DNA of 30,932 bases from Chromera velia (GCA_018398765.1 JAHBMJ010001440.1:1-30932); one strand, 5' to 3'. Shown: positions 1 to 10,204, numbered from the stretch's first letter. The notes: generated by a model not told the origin, from the sequence alone. A program made the numbers and translations.

Positions 1-40
1 GCTGCTGGATGAGCTCAGGAGTAATAGTAGACGGATCCAT
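1..40 (-). CDS. Possible start of an ORF running off the left edge
   Basis: On the minus strand an ATG at 38-40 opens a frame reading MDPSTITPELIQQ up to the window edge, where it is cut off. The product cannot be identified from 13 residues. About 80 bases upstream, around 106-120, the minus strand reads TGGTAGCAGCAGAGC, which resembles an initiator-Met tRNA primer-binding site, so this could be the gag start of an LTR retrotransposon. That reading is speculative. An ordinary gene start or a chance ATG is equally possible. Confidence 0.2.
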   Translation of the reverse strand, partial: MDPSTITPELIQQ

Positions 41-446
41 CCTGCCCGCACTTCAAACAACGGTTGAGAGGCAGAGCGGGGTCTCCCTGAGGTGGAGGAC
101 CAGGGCTCTGCTGCTACCACGTCAGATTTCCTCCTAGACTAAGAATGTAGTCTAGTTGGGGACTCATCATACCTTACTTCCTTAAGTCTGTCACTCAGAG
201 TTCACTTCCAAGGACTCCATTCAAGCGATACAGATGGACGAAGACTGTACGGCATGCTTCTATTTATTTCTGTATTGCAAGTCTATTATTTCTTTCTCTG
301 TATTGTCAGTCTATCACTTAATTCTCTTAGTGCACTTAATTAATGCCGGCCGGGCTTAGTATTGCGAAGTTAGTTTCCCAGTCCCAGTACTAGCAAGTTT
401 GGCGGGTGATCAAGTCGCCGTACAAGCCACAACGTAACGTTCCTAT

Positions 447-494
447 AAAAAAGTAAAAAAGAGAGAAAAAAAAAAATATTTCCTCAAATCGCTT
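447..494 (+). repeat. Dispersed A-rich repeat, copy 1
   Basis: An A-rich run beginning AAAAAGTAAAAAA and ending TCCTCAAATCGCT matches 26349-26394 in the same orientation, including the non-A portion. The shared 13-base ending outside the homopolymer is what makes common ancestry likelier than coincidence. The repeat family is not identified. Confidence 0.4.
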
Positions 495-719
495 ATTTTT
501 TTTCTTTAGCCGGCGCCTAGGTCACTTCCTGGGATAGCGTGCGCACTCACGCATGTACTCACTTGACCTAGCCCTAGACTCCGCACACAATGCGCACGAA
601 CTAACTTACATTTTATATGACTAAACAAACCATGTACATCAATTATTAAAAAAACACACACAATAAAAATGTATTTTATAAAATGCATGAATTAAGGCAC
701 TTAATTGAATGTCTAACAG

Positions 720-3700
720 TTAACATGTAGGAAGCCGTCTTGCAAATAGAATGTTGGAAAAAGGAGAAAGCTCAAAATTGTTTGCGGTCAGCAATTCCAG
801 TCTGAGGTCTCTAAAAGTCTCGTTGAAAGTAGCACGGAAAAGCTCAGTTGCCTTGGTTCTGCGCTTGGCAAGCTTGTTTCGCTTGGTTATTCGATTGGTT
901 AGGAACGCGGCACGCAGGCTTTTCACCTCATTTCCCTCCCCCCAGCAGGAGTCCCATGCTCTCACAAACCCGGAGAGGGCACTCCACATCTGATCCTGGT
1001 CGCCCGTGGTCACTGCCGCCCCTCCGGACGCCTTGCTTGTCTGCTTTGCATTAACCACCAGGACCGCCCAACCACCATCATATGAAACCGGATAGCAGTA
1101 GACGTAGTCACAGGGTGACCGCACGCCCCCACGAACGAAGAGGGGCTGCCGTTGTGACACTGCCGTCTCCGCATGCCTTCGGAACTCTCTGGACAGTGTC
1201 AACCCCCCACTTGTGCTCTCGAAAGGATAGTACTCCCCTTTATCTTGCGACCCCAGCCCGCACACCTGCGGATCCCCGTTCGAACATCCCTGTCGCAGAA
1301 ACCAGAAGGCGAGTCCCACGCGCTTCTCGAGAAGTTGGTCGACCGAAGCGCATGGATTGTTTTGTTAGCACATTCATGCCGAGGTGGATCGCAATTCCCA
1401 GGACGCCAAATCCAAAATCTTCGAACGCCCGATGATCGTCTGCTGCTGCGATGAATTCGGTCGGTTTCATGGAACGGGGAACCATTCTTTTGATGGTGTC
1501 ATAGAGAAATGGAGCAGGCAAATCATTTTCGAGTGCCTTCAGGATGGACCCGGCGTTGTACCCGTCGGGGATCACTTGCACAGCACTGCCAGGACTTCGA
1601 TACACCATCTGAAAGGAGGCCTGGATAGGACCGTTTGGATGTCCTGGAAGATCCTCCTTCTTCTGCATCCATAGATTCTCATTAAGCATCCACTTCTGCA
1701 TCCACAGACTCCACTTTGACGCGTTACCATCATCGGTGATCGTGGACAGATCTACTCCGCGTCTCCACCATTCAAGCAGCCGCAGTCGCGGATACCATAC
1801 CGCTGTTATCTGCTCAGCCGCTGCATCTGTACTCACCTCTCCCAGCCCCCTTCTCTGTTGCGAGAAGGTCTCATCGTCGAGAGTCTCGCGGACAATCTCC
1901 TTAAAGTCTGCTCTTTTGATTAGAACCGCATCGCTGTCAGCCTTTTTGTTCTCGATAGGGATGTTTCTTCCATCAGTGGGATCCTCCGACGGGAATCTGA
2001 GCAAGACACCGGTACCAACTGGAAGTAGGCAAATTCCAGTTTTGAACCACTGCACCTGCCATTGACGAAGCCACCGCAGAAATAGATGCCCAAGGCCCTT
2101 GCCGCCAATGTTAACCTGTGCGTCCAGCAACTGCAGTTCGTCGACGCCGGCAACAATGGCAACTCGGTTCTGCGCTGACGCGTTGAAGAAAGTGCGGATC
2201 ATTTCTTTGCACTCGTCCACCTCGGGAAAGTTCCTCCCTGCGTAGACGTTCTCGTACGATGGGAGTTGGGTGACAGCCTCGGGACGCAACTTTGATAGCA
2301 CTGCGGCTCCAAGAAGACGCCGTGCCAGCACGCGTTGTGCGGCCAAGGTCTTCATTATGGTGTTGTCTTCGAACCTGCCGATTTCGGCCAGCTCAGCATC
2401 GTCGAGGGGCAGCTTGCAGTTGAAGCCAAGGTATGCGACCACAGGAGTCTGTTCAGAAGGCAGCTCGGTCTTCAGCAAGGCTTTGAGATACAACATGGAC
2501 ACCGTCTTTCCCGTACCAGTAGACGAGCGCGTCGCTCTCTTGGGGAATGATTGGAGGCACTTTTTGGAGTCTCTTCAACCCTGTCGCAACCTCATAAAAA
2601 AACGCCCTGCGTCCTCTGAACGGCATGCCGTGGCCGTAGTCGTCCCAGACCGGAGCTTCTTGTCGTGCTACAGACTCTAACCACTCCAAGTTGAAGGGTT
2701 CTGAAATTCAAAAGGAGAGGGTGGCGCAATAGAATTCGAAAGAGGAGGGCGACAAAGAAAAACACGGACTCCTTACAGCCGAACACCTGCCACCCACAGG
2801 CACAGAGACAAAGAGGTCGAGAGATGAGAGATCCGGCAGAGAAAAGGGCAGAGACGAACTGACGGACAAAAATACGGGCAGTCAAACACACGGATGGACA
2901 GACAGGCCAGCAGGAAGGCACGCAGCCTGGCAGGTAGACTCACAGACAGACATGAGACACACAAGCAGGCAAGAGGGCAGGCAGGCAGGCAGGCAGGCAG
3001 CAAGATAGGAGTGTATACACAGCAAAAGTCAACACAGTCAGTTGGGGACGCTGCCCGCTACTAATGCATGATGCAGCAATGCGGCCATTCTTGCGAGGCC
3101 TGGGCATAATTACACGCAGAAGGAGACGCAAGCCTCGCGAGAAAGAGGGATTCCCCTCGAGTGTATGTGTAGGAACGTGTGTGACGTTAGGTAGAATCTG
3201 ACATGGAGGTGGTTCAGCGTGTCGAGAGAGAGTAAGGGAAGTGAAAGGCATGGTATGGAAAGCGTCGGAAACAACAAACGGAGCTGGCGGAAGCTGTGAG
3301 CACAACGTGTATCAACAGTCACACAATCACACAATCACACACACGGAAGAAGAGATGGTGCAAAAGTCGATCTAAAGAGATGGCGGTGATGGGTGTATGA
3401 TGGAGAATTTCGCGGTGAGGCATCAATGGCCGGGCAACACGCACATAGAGAGGCGCGAGCCTCGGGGATGAGTGCATTGGTTCACTGACCGGAGCTGGCG
3501 GAGGCCTGCGCGAGGAGGAGGTTCTTCTGCTTCTGCAGCACCGTCAGCAGGTCCCCCAGCTGCTTCAGCCTGTCCCTCAGCTGAGTGTACTGGGGGTGCT
3601 TGGTGTTCCCCAACGGAGATGCTGTCGCAACGCCCAGTTCCACCTTCACCGCCGCAATGTCCGCCTCCACCTTCGTGATCCTCCCCTCCACCTTCGCGAT

Positions 3701-4309
3701 CTCCCCTTTGATCTCCTCAATCTCAGTTTTTGCACCCTGTCCACTGGCCCCGTTGGGGTTTCCCTCCCCAGAGTTCCTCCCTCTGTCAGGGAATTTATCC
3801 TTTTTCCTCCTGCATGCACAGTGGCGTACAGTGAGTTTTCTATCAGAGCATCAGAGAAGAGGAGTGGAGAGGCTGACAGAGAGACAGACAGAAAGCAAAA
3901 CAGGTTGGCAGCCCGAGGGAAGGGATGGACAGAAGAAAACAATCATTGGGGGTCAGCAAGCAAGATGTGGGATCACGGAGAAAGGAAATCAAAGTCCTCT
4001 CAACCATGCCAGCCCAGAAAGATTGGACACGACTAACCTTCTTCTGGGAGAATTCAGCCGCTGCCGATTTCCATTCAAACGATCTTGTTGTTTCGAGTCG
4101 GAACCCCTTCCCTCCCTATTCCCACCAACGTCCCCTCCCCGCCCTGTCGGCAGTCCCGACCCATCCCCGTCGTTCACCTCCGCCCGGAGCAGACAGACTG
4201 GGTGGGGGAGCCCCCCTCCGTCTGCCTTCAGCAACAAAAGACAGTCAGGCTTTCCTTTCCCCCCAACTTCTGAAGAGAGGTAGCCCACGGCAACCGGAAA
4301 GCTCGACAT
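720..4309 (-). CDS. Crinkler/RHS-like protein: coiled coil, P-loop NTPase, putative REase-fold C-terminus (two frame breaks)
   Basis: The family (CRN/RHS-type effector-like proteins) combines an NTPase with a variable nuclease; the role here is unknown. Proposed exons, minus strand: 4309-4038, 3809-3490 and 2700-720. The donors (AAG|GTTAGT, CCG|GTCAGT), acceptors (GCATGCAG, TTTCAG) and phases (2 and 1) all agree. Exon 1 starts at an ATG and encodes a low-complexity Gly/Arg/Asp-rich region. Exon 2 encodes a heptad-like coiled coil from TEIEEIKGEI to KNLLLAQA. Exon 3 holds MPFRGR, Walker A GTGKT (about 2505-2519), Walker B-like VAGVDELQLLD, and a C-terminal D...VVNAK block suggestive of a PD-(D/E)xK nuclease core. 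Two one-base breaks lie in exon 3, near 2517 beside Walker A and near 1345. Corrected length would be about 856 aa. It may be a decaying gene or carry assembly errors. A further upstream exon is possible because CTCTCTTCAG precedes part of exon 1. Confidence 0.6.
2701..3489 (-). other. Intron 2 of the Crinkler-like gene
   Basis: A 789-base GT-AG intron with donor CCG|GTCAGTG and acceptor CCTTTTGAATTTCAG. Joining across it keeps the frame in phase 1 and links the coiled-coil exon to the NTPase exon. It carries a (GGCA)n run at about 2975-3001 and no conserved coding segment that I could recognise. Several Cys/Leu/Pro-rich open frames inside are low-complexity and judged non-coding. Confidence 0.5.
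2975..3001 (+). repeat. (GGCA)n microsatellite
   Basis: Six consecutive GGCA units lie inside intron 2 of the Crinkler-like gene. They produce the cysteine/alanine-rich spurious frames on the minus strand. Confidence 0.85.
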
Positions 4310-5193
4310 TCGCTAACTCTCTTGTCAATCAAAAACGCAGAGCCTCTCTTCCGTCTCTCACGAAAAGAGGTACGTTTGTACTGCGCTCACGAGGACGGTG
4401 AGCAGCAAAGAAATGAGTTTTAGTAAGGAAGACATCCGTAGAGGAGTGTACACAGGTCGACCGGCTTCAAAAAAAACGGCCGGACAGAGGTTCATAGAGA
4501 TTCTGAGAAGCTATATGGCCCGGAAAGCGTAGCTGCATGAGGGGCACTTAGGTGGGAGCGCGTGTATGTCGCCGTCAGAATAAACCAGAATAACGAACGG
4601 AGACGGCAATGAGAGACGGACAATCTGCGATGGAAGAAAGAGACAGACGTTCTGCGATGGAAAAAAACCTCATCACCCCAAAGACGAAACATACTCACCG
4701 AAGCGCAGAAAGCTCTAGAAAGCCTGAGCAGGGACGGAGGATGTCTGAGGGTCCCCAGTGAGGGATCTGCTCAGTCTGGTAGCCCGCGATCATCGAATGC
4801 ACGCGCCCTTAAATTGGTTTGCCCTCCATGCATGCACGCGCAGGGCTTTTGACTGCCGAGGCATGCCGAGGCCATGCCGGGGCCGTGGAGACGGGCCCAT
4901 GCGTCTTTTCCTGTCTCTTGAACGAACTTCTTTCCAAGTTCTTCGCAATGATCGAAATCAATTGCTTTCTTTCAAAATTTTCTGCGCCCTTCGAATTCTC
5001 TTCCACCATTCATTCTTCCACCAGGCCTGGTTTTCGTTCAATCTCCCCCCTAAAACTTTCCAAACTTTCTTTCCCTCCCAAATCGTTCTTTGTGAGTTAG
5101 TAAATATAAGCCCGTCTCGTCGCGGTTTGTTTTTTCATAAATAGGACAAGTGCCTTGGAAAAAATCACGGAGGACTCGCAGGATCAGAACGGT
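4310..5193. promoter_or_regulatory. Divergent intergenic region between the Crinkler-like gene and the Ntn hydrolase
   Basis: Two genes point away from this 884-base stretch, so it should hold both promoters. On the plus side an AAATATAAG element sits near 5102-5110, about 85 bases before the ATG at 5194, and is a weak TATA-box candidate. The last 250 bases are C/T-rich, as is common in 5' leaders. No conserved ORF is seen; the open frames here lack recognisable motifs. Confidence 0.35.
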
Positions 5194-7140
5194 ATGATGC
5201 ATTTCACCCCTTTCATCCTGACGCTCGTGATGCTGTGTGCCGTAAGGTCCAGTTCTCAATCTCTGCAATTGCAGCCTGCCTCGACCGTCAGCTTGTCGGG
5301 CTCAGTCACGTTTGTGACAGAGGACTCCCCCTCGTATGCCTGGACTAAGGTTGCGGCAATCAGGCACGAGACCACACGGAATGGCACGGTGCTGCCCCTC
5401 TCGAAGCGGTCCATCCTCGGTGCAGACTCGGTGCCCGGGACATTTCCCGCGCGAGGGAAGCACCCTGCCTGCGTTGCTGCGGTGGTCACAGCGCAGCGCG
5501 TCAAGGGCCGCACAAGCAAGTTCGAGTTTCCCGCCCTCCCTACCAACGCCACGTACTCGTTGATTGCTTTTGGAGTGCAGAATATCGAGGATGACTGGGT
5601 CGACTTCACTGGTTCTCAACCGTTTGGCCTGTACACCCCGCCCCAGTCCTCCCCTTGTGTTCCCTCCGCGTACTCCTCCTCGCTCTGTACTGAGCACATC
5701 ACCATCGCAGCTGACGCACGCGAGAACGTCACAGACATTCACTTCACATACCAGGCCACTCACCCGCTGCCTGCTGCCCTGAACGCCACCGTGCGGTACC
5801 GGCACGGGGAGGGGCGGCTTGAGCGCCTCAAGGGGATCACCACCCTGTACCTAAAGGGCTCGGCGATGGAGCGGGGCTATGCACATGGCTACCTGCTCGC
5901 CCCGCAGATCGTGGACATGGTCGAGTTCTTCCTGCTGCAGGACATGATCCGTGATGTCGGATATTACACCGACACATTCCTCCCTGCCCTCCACGCCGCC
6001 CTCGCCCTCTCGCCCCAAGCCCGAGACGGCCTCGAGGGGATTATGGCGGGGCTGCGGGCGTCCGGCGCCTCGCTGGTCGTCCCCTCGCTGGGGCGGGCGG
6101 TGACTCATCTGGATATCCTTGCGCTCAACGTGTACAGCGACAGTGGGGCTTTCGCTCCCTACCAGCCCGCACACGCCCCCAAGCCCCTTGTCCCTTCTCC
6201 CCACGCCGCTTGCTCACAGTTTGTGTTCTGGGGCAACGCCACCAGCACGGGAGAGACTGTGACCGGACGCAACATGGACGGGGAGGCGGACATCCGACAC
6301 CGGACGGTGACTAACTTTGTGATGTTTGTCGTTGACCCCTCAGAGCGCGGCCTAGCGCGCCACGTCCACTTCCTCTGGCCGGGGTTCCTTGGTGCGTCTT
6401 CAGGGCTGAACGAGCACGGGTTTTACATGATGGAGGATGCTGGGTGCCATCCAGACTCCGCCATTGCTCCCGTGGGTATGCCCTTCCTCCGAGACGTCAT
6501 CTCCAACCAGCTGATGACCCAGGTTCCAAACCCAGACACAGACCCAGTCGCAGCTTTCGAAGCTCAGATGAGCACTCAGAAGGCAAGCACGGGTGGGAGC
6601 TGTGCGAACGGGTGCATCTTCGTCTACGCAGTCCCCTCGAACAGCTGCAGTGAATCCAGTTCTAACGCAGAGCATGGGTGTGGGTTTGTGTATGAAGGCG
6701 ACCTCTATGGTGGCGAAACAAGAGTTGCCGGTCGTGTCCCCCCGATGATCGAGGAGGGAATTATGGCAACGAACCACTACTACGCCTACAACGCGGAGCC
6801 CTCGGAACCTGAGAAATGCAACGGCATGAAGGCGTCCTTCTCCTCGCTGTGGCGCTACGAGGCCGGCAAGAACCGTGTGGAGTCGCTTTTGCGAGCGCAC
6901 AGACCTGGCCAGCGCGTGGGAATCGACCAGGCAGCCGTGCAGGGGCTCCTGCAGACAGTGGCTCACGGCATGACAGAGCACTCCATCATCACGTTCCCGG
7001 ATCGGCGAGCGGTGGCGGTGGCAGTTGCCGACCCGAATGGCATGTGGGATGCGCCCTACCGCGAGTATACACCCTTCACCCTCGACGAGATCTTTTCTCA
7101 TTTCGATCTTCAAGACATTTTTGAAGTGAATTATGTCTAA
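5194..7140 (+). CDS. Secreted C45-type Ntn hydrolase (acyltransferase/amidohydrolase-like), intronless
   Basis: The start is ATG at 5194, followed at once by a second ATG; the longer open frame upstream lacks an ATG. The product is about 648 aa. Residues 1-22 form a signal peptide (MMHFTPFILTLVMLCAV). Residues about 25-170 look like an Ig/carboxypeptidase-regulatory-like beta sandwich, ending FPALPTNATYSLIAFG. From about 205 the C45 family pattern appears: GSAMERGYAHGYLLAPQI, then ACSQFVFWGNAT with the presumed nucleophile Cys340, GRNMDGE, and WPGFLGASSGLNEHGF. Family members cleave themselves before a Cys and use it to hydrolyse or transfer acyl groups. Substrate is unknown. Several N-x-S/T sites and paired cysteines fit secretion or lysosomal location. 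It has no introns, unlike most of its neighbours, which could reflect retroposition or transfer. Phospholipase B-like enzymes are a more distant alternative. Confidence 0.75.
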   Translation: MMHFTPFILTLVMLCAVRSSSQSLQLQPASTVSLSGSVTFVTEDSPSYAWTKVAAIRHETTRNGTVLPLSKRSILGADSVPGTFPARGKHPACVAAVVTAQRVKGRTSKFEFPALPTNATYSLIAFGVQNIEDDWVDFTGSQPFGLYTPPQSSPCVPSAYSSSLCTEHITIAADARENVTDIHFTYQATHPLPAALNATVRYRHGEGRLERLKGITTLYLKGSAMERGYAHGYLLAPQIVDMVEFFLLQDMIRDVGYYTDTFLPALHAALALSPQARDGLEGIMAGLRASGASLVVPSLGRAVTHLDILALNVYSDSGAFAPYQPAHAPKPLVPSPHAACSQFVFWGNATSTGETVTGRNMDGEADIRHRTVTNFVMFVVDPSERGLARHVHFLWPGFLGASSGLNEHGFYMMEDAGCHPDSAIAPVGMPFLRDVISNQLMTQVPNPDTDPVAAFEAQMSTQKASTGGSCANGCIFVYAVPSNSCSESSSNAEHGCGFVYEGDLYGGETRVAGRVPPMIEEGIMATNHYYAYNAEPSEPEKCNGMKASFSSLWRYEAGKNRVESLLRAHRPGQRVGIDQAAVQGLLQTVAHGMTEHSIITFPDRRAVAVAVADPNGMWDAPYREYTPFTLDEIFSHFDLQDIFEVNYV

Positions 7141-7539
7141 AGCTAAACTTGATTCCTTGAATTTTTGTTCGCCGGTGCCGCGGCGGTGCTAGGCGGTGCG
7201 TGAGGCATGCCAACGAAACCAATTTTTAGTTCTTACGTGAAGTCTGCATTAGCTGTCCATTTAGTAAACTAGCTAGCAGTTATATTGTTTAGTATGAGCT
7301 AGTACTTATAAAGCTTTTAAATACCGCCTAAGCCCTTACATATACCAGGTTAAATACCGTACTTAAATATACTTAATAAAGTATTTATACATTGGCAATC
7401 TCTAGGGCTATCTGACAAGGTCAAACGATATATGATCAAAAAAGACTTTTAAAGTGTATTATGTTATATATATAGGTTATCCTGGATTCCTGACCATGTT
7501 TTCGCCTAGTTAGGTTTTCACTAAAAAAAATATTAAAAA

Positions 7540-7765
7540 TACCCTGCAAAGACCTAGGAATTTAGACAGGAATTTAGAGGAATTTAGACAGGAATTTAGA
7601 TGAATTTAGAGAAATTTAGCTAGGAATCTAAGGGAATTTAGACCTCTAAATTCCTAAAATTTGGAGGTTAATTTCTTATGAACTATGATGAGTTAGAAGT
7701 TGATCCTCTAAATTCCTCTAAATTCCTCTAAATTCCTGTCTAAATTCCTAGGTCCTTGCAGGGTA
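7540..7765. mobile_element. Foldback/MITE-like element with TA flanks
   Basis: The termini read CCCTGCAA...TTGCAGGG, each bordered by TA, consistent with a TA target duplication as in Tc1/mariner-type MITEs. The terminal inverted repeats run about 47 bases with a single mismatch (CCCTGCAAAGACCTAGG versus CCCTGCAAGGACCTAGG). Their inner parts consist of repeated GGAATTTAGA units. The interior is non-coding, so it would depend on a transposase encoded elsewhere. Superfamily assignment is inferred from the TA flanks only. Confidence 0.65.
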
Positions 7766-8044
7766 CGGATAAATCGTTTTTTACCTGGTTTACTAGAGTT
7801 TAAGATTTTAATTGAATGAAAAACTCAAAAACTAAGTTAAAAAGTCTCATCAAGACTAGTATCAAGACTTAAAGTCTAAATTGGTGATCATTGGTCTAGA
7901 TACGAATAAGAGTAGGACCAAGACTAGGAATAAGAGTTATTATAAGACTAGATTGAAGTCACTGTTTAATTTTATAAAAAAAGTTACTTAGCGTTTCTTT
8001 GACTCCCTTCTAAACTTAAATCTAAATTGCTTTAAAACCCTACT

Positions 8045-8284
8045 CTAGGCGCCGCACATAAAAAAAAAGAAAAAAAAATTAGGCCTCCCTAACCTTTTTT
8101 TTTCTTCTTTTTTTTTAAGGTCAAAAGTCATGTACACATCCTATGTAGAAAAGTAAGTCTGAGAGTCGAAAGAGATTTTTTTCCTTTTGGAGGCACTTGA
8201 AATAATAAAATAAAGAAAAAGAAAAAAAAAATTAGGCCTCTCCAACTTTTCGTTTTCTTTTTTTTTTCTATGTGCGGCGCCTAG
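8045..8284. mobile_element. MITE with perfect 8-bp target-site duplication (hAT-like)
   Basis: A 240-base element starts CTAGGCGCCGCACATA and ends with its exact reverse complement. A-rich/T-rich tracts extend the similarity to about 27 bases. The 8-mer ACCCTACT occurs immediately outside both ends, at 8037-8044 and 8285-8292, which is a perfect 8-bp target duplication. Inside, AATTAGGCCTC occurs twice with flanking A and T runs. An 8-bp duplication is typical of hAT (also P) elements. No coding capacity is present, so it is non-autonomous. Confidence 0.75.
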
Positions 8285-8675
8285 ACCCTACTTTAGACTT
8301 CTTTGCGCATCATGTCATCATCATGATCAAACTCACACTGGCATACATGAATCTTAATATAAAGATGCAAACCAATGCGAACATTGTTCTTTTTTGTCGG
8401 AACAATGCATGGTACTAGCTCTGCATGACACAGTGGGCAGGCGGAATAGTGAGAACAGCCAGCGGAGCCATGCACGCACACGCGCATTCTAGCGCGCATT
8501 GATTCGGCACTATACTTTTCAAACTATGCGCAGTTCAAGAGATGCACCATCTTACCAACTTGAAGCAACACACTGTGGCCTCAACATACAGTCACCAAGA
8601 ATATGAGGCCACCTCGAGACCCTCGTAAGATTGATTGCACGTACTCACATTGGATGTCGATTGCATGATCAAAGG

Positions 8676-8706
8676 GTGCGCGCGCGCGCGTGTGTGTGTG
8701 TATGTG
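8676..8706 (+). repeat. (CG)n(TG)n dinucleotide repeat
   Basis: Alternating purine-pyrimidine GCGCGC followed by TGTGTG, a sequence type able to adopt Z-DNA. Confidence 0.8.
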
Positions 8707-9780
8707 AGGCAGGATGAAGCACATGCACTCGCAATGCACCCACGCCTAGCTCGTCACATGTACAGATTGTCAGCTTCCACATTACGGACGCATTGTCAGA
8801 GCAGCAGGGTAATCCCATGAAAAAAAAAATCCACCGCACAAAAATAGAAAGTCTAATGATACGGCCCCCTTTTAATGACAACACGCCATTGAAAAATAAG
8901 ACCCAGGCACGAAGGCCGTCTCTTCAAACCCAGGTGGAAGGTGAAAATGCCCTGCAGTGGAAACACCCGCACCAATTACACGCATGCACATGCACATCAG
9001 CAATCGATCATCCACGCACTTGGCCTGATCGATCGATCTTTTCATTTCATGTCCCCCATTCAAGATGCACAAATAAAGCACTCACGTTACAATGAATGCA
9101 CAAGGCAAGAACGTGTCAATCATTCCATTCATAGACCGTCCACCATTCTCCGCCCCTTGTTTCTCTCCTTTGAGGCTCGTCCTGCTTTCAACCTGAGTCT
9201 CCACATGCATCGGCCACATTCTTCATTCGTCCATTTGCCGTGGCAGAGCCTTACTTTCCACCTCTCTTCTCTCTCCATCCTACCTAGCGCATTGATCGAT
9301 CGACCGATTCTTTGATCACTGAAGAGCTACTTACTGTGTTGCGCCTGTACTCCTTCTCTTTGACAGACACGATCAAGATCTTCGATGCCTCTTTTTGCCC
9401 CTCTCAGCGCCACATTCAGGCAGACGGATGCATTCATTCACACAAGTAGACAGTCAGACATGCACACGCGCAGACATCGAGCCGCGGGTACAGACAAAAA
9501 ATAATCAAATTGACCAATGTCACGTCGTTCAGCTGTACAAGGCCTCCCTCCTGGGGCCTTCCCTGCTCCCTCCCCGATCTCAGGCTGCTTCCCTCTCTGC
9601 ATGCATGACTTTTCCTCTCTTTCGCCCTCTTTCGCCCTTCTCGTCCTCCTTTCTTTCCTTTCCTTTCTGTAGTGCTCTATGCTCGTATGGCTCACCATGC
9701 TTTCATTCTTGCTTTCTCTCGTCCGCAAGGAATCTTCTTTCCTCACTTTGATTAAGGGGCTGTCTATCTGTGCGTAGTAT

Positions 9781-9920
9781 GGGGAAAGTTAGGAAGGAAA
9801 CGAAGGAAGGAAGAGAAAAGGACAGAAACAAGGAAGGAGCAAATCAACAAGGAACCAGCAGCAAGGGAGGAAAGGAAGGAAGAAGCGAAGGAAGGAAGGA
9901 AGGAAGCAAGGAAACGGAGT
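9781..9920 (+). repeat. Purine-rich GGAA-type repeat
   Basis: Imperfect GGAAGGAA/GGAAACGAAGGAA repeats form a strand-asymmetric purine tract. Confidence 0.7.
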
Positions 9921-10200
9921 TCCGTCGCACTTACAGAGCAAGAATAATACCGAAAGAAAAATGGACTGCAACCTTTCCACCCCAACACAATAGTTTAGTA
10001 TCAACCCAGGGCCGCACACAAAAAAGCTTTTCCGATCCCCGCGTGGTATTAATTGCCCTGCATTTCTTCATTCCTGTTCGTGTCTCTCTCTCTTACTTTT
10101 TGTTTCTTGCTCTGTCTCCGGAAAGCAAAGAGAACGCTTTGGTCTGCCTGCGTCACGCAAATGACGCTGGATTCAAAAATCAAGGCCGAGGAAGGAAACA

Positions 10201-10204
<4 letters not shown>

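Larger units (their letters stand above)
1..719. other. Gene-poor left flank, AT-rich with poly-A/T tracts
   Basis: Apart from the possible ORF start at its left end, no convincing coding sequence is visible. It contains A-rich tracts at 446-480, T-rich tracts at 494-506, and a GGCGCCTAG end at 512-520 matching the terminal sequence of the MITE at 8045-8284. Between about 245 and 320 a short phrase (TATTGYAAGTCTAT/TATTGTCAGTCTAT) occurs twice. A 48-base stretch at 447-494 recurs near 26349-26394. It is also the 3' flank of the minus-strand gene that stops at 720. Confidence 0.5.
7141..8292. other. AT-rich, CTAG-rich island downstream of the hydrolase
   Basis: Composition changes sharply after the hydrolase stop codon to AT-rich sequence with no open frame of note. 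CTAG tetranucleotides are frequent: I count about 15 in roughly 1150 bases. It hosts two compact inverted-repeat elements, at 7540-7765 and 8045-8284. No gene is seen. Confidence 0.55.

Noticed and set aside
1240..1350. A 37-base intron to explain the second frame break in the Crinkler-like gene
   Set aside because: The phases could fit, but the donor GTTTCT is weak and the other introns in this window are at least about 200 bases long.
2592..3305. Cys/Leu/Pro-rich minus-strand frames
   Set aside because: Low-complexity sequence partly from (GGCA)n; most lies within an intron that joins in phase.
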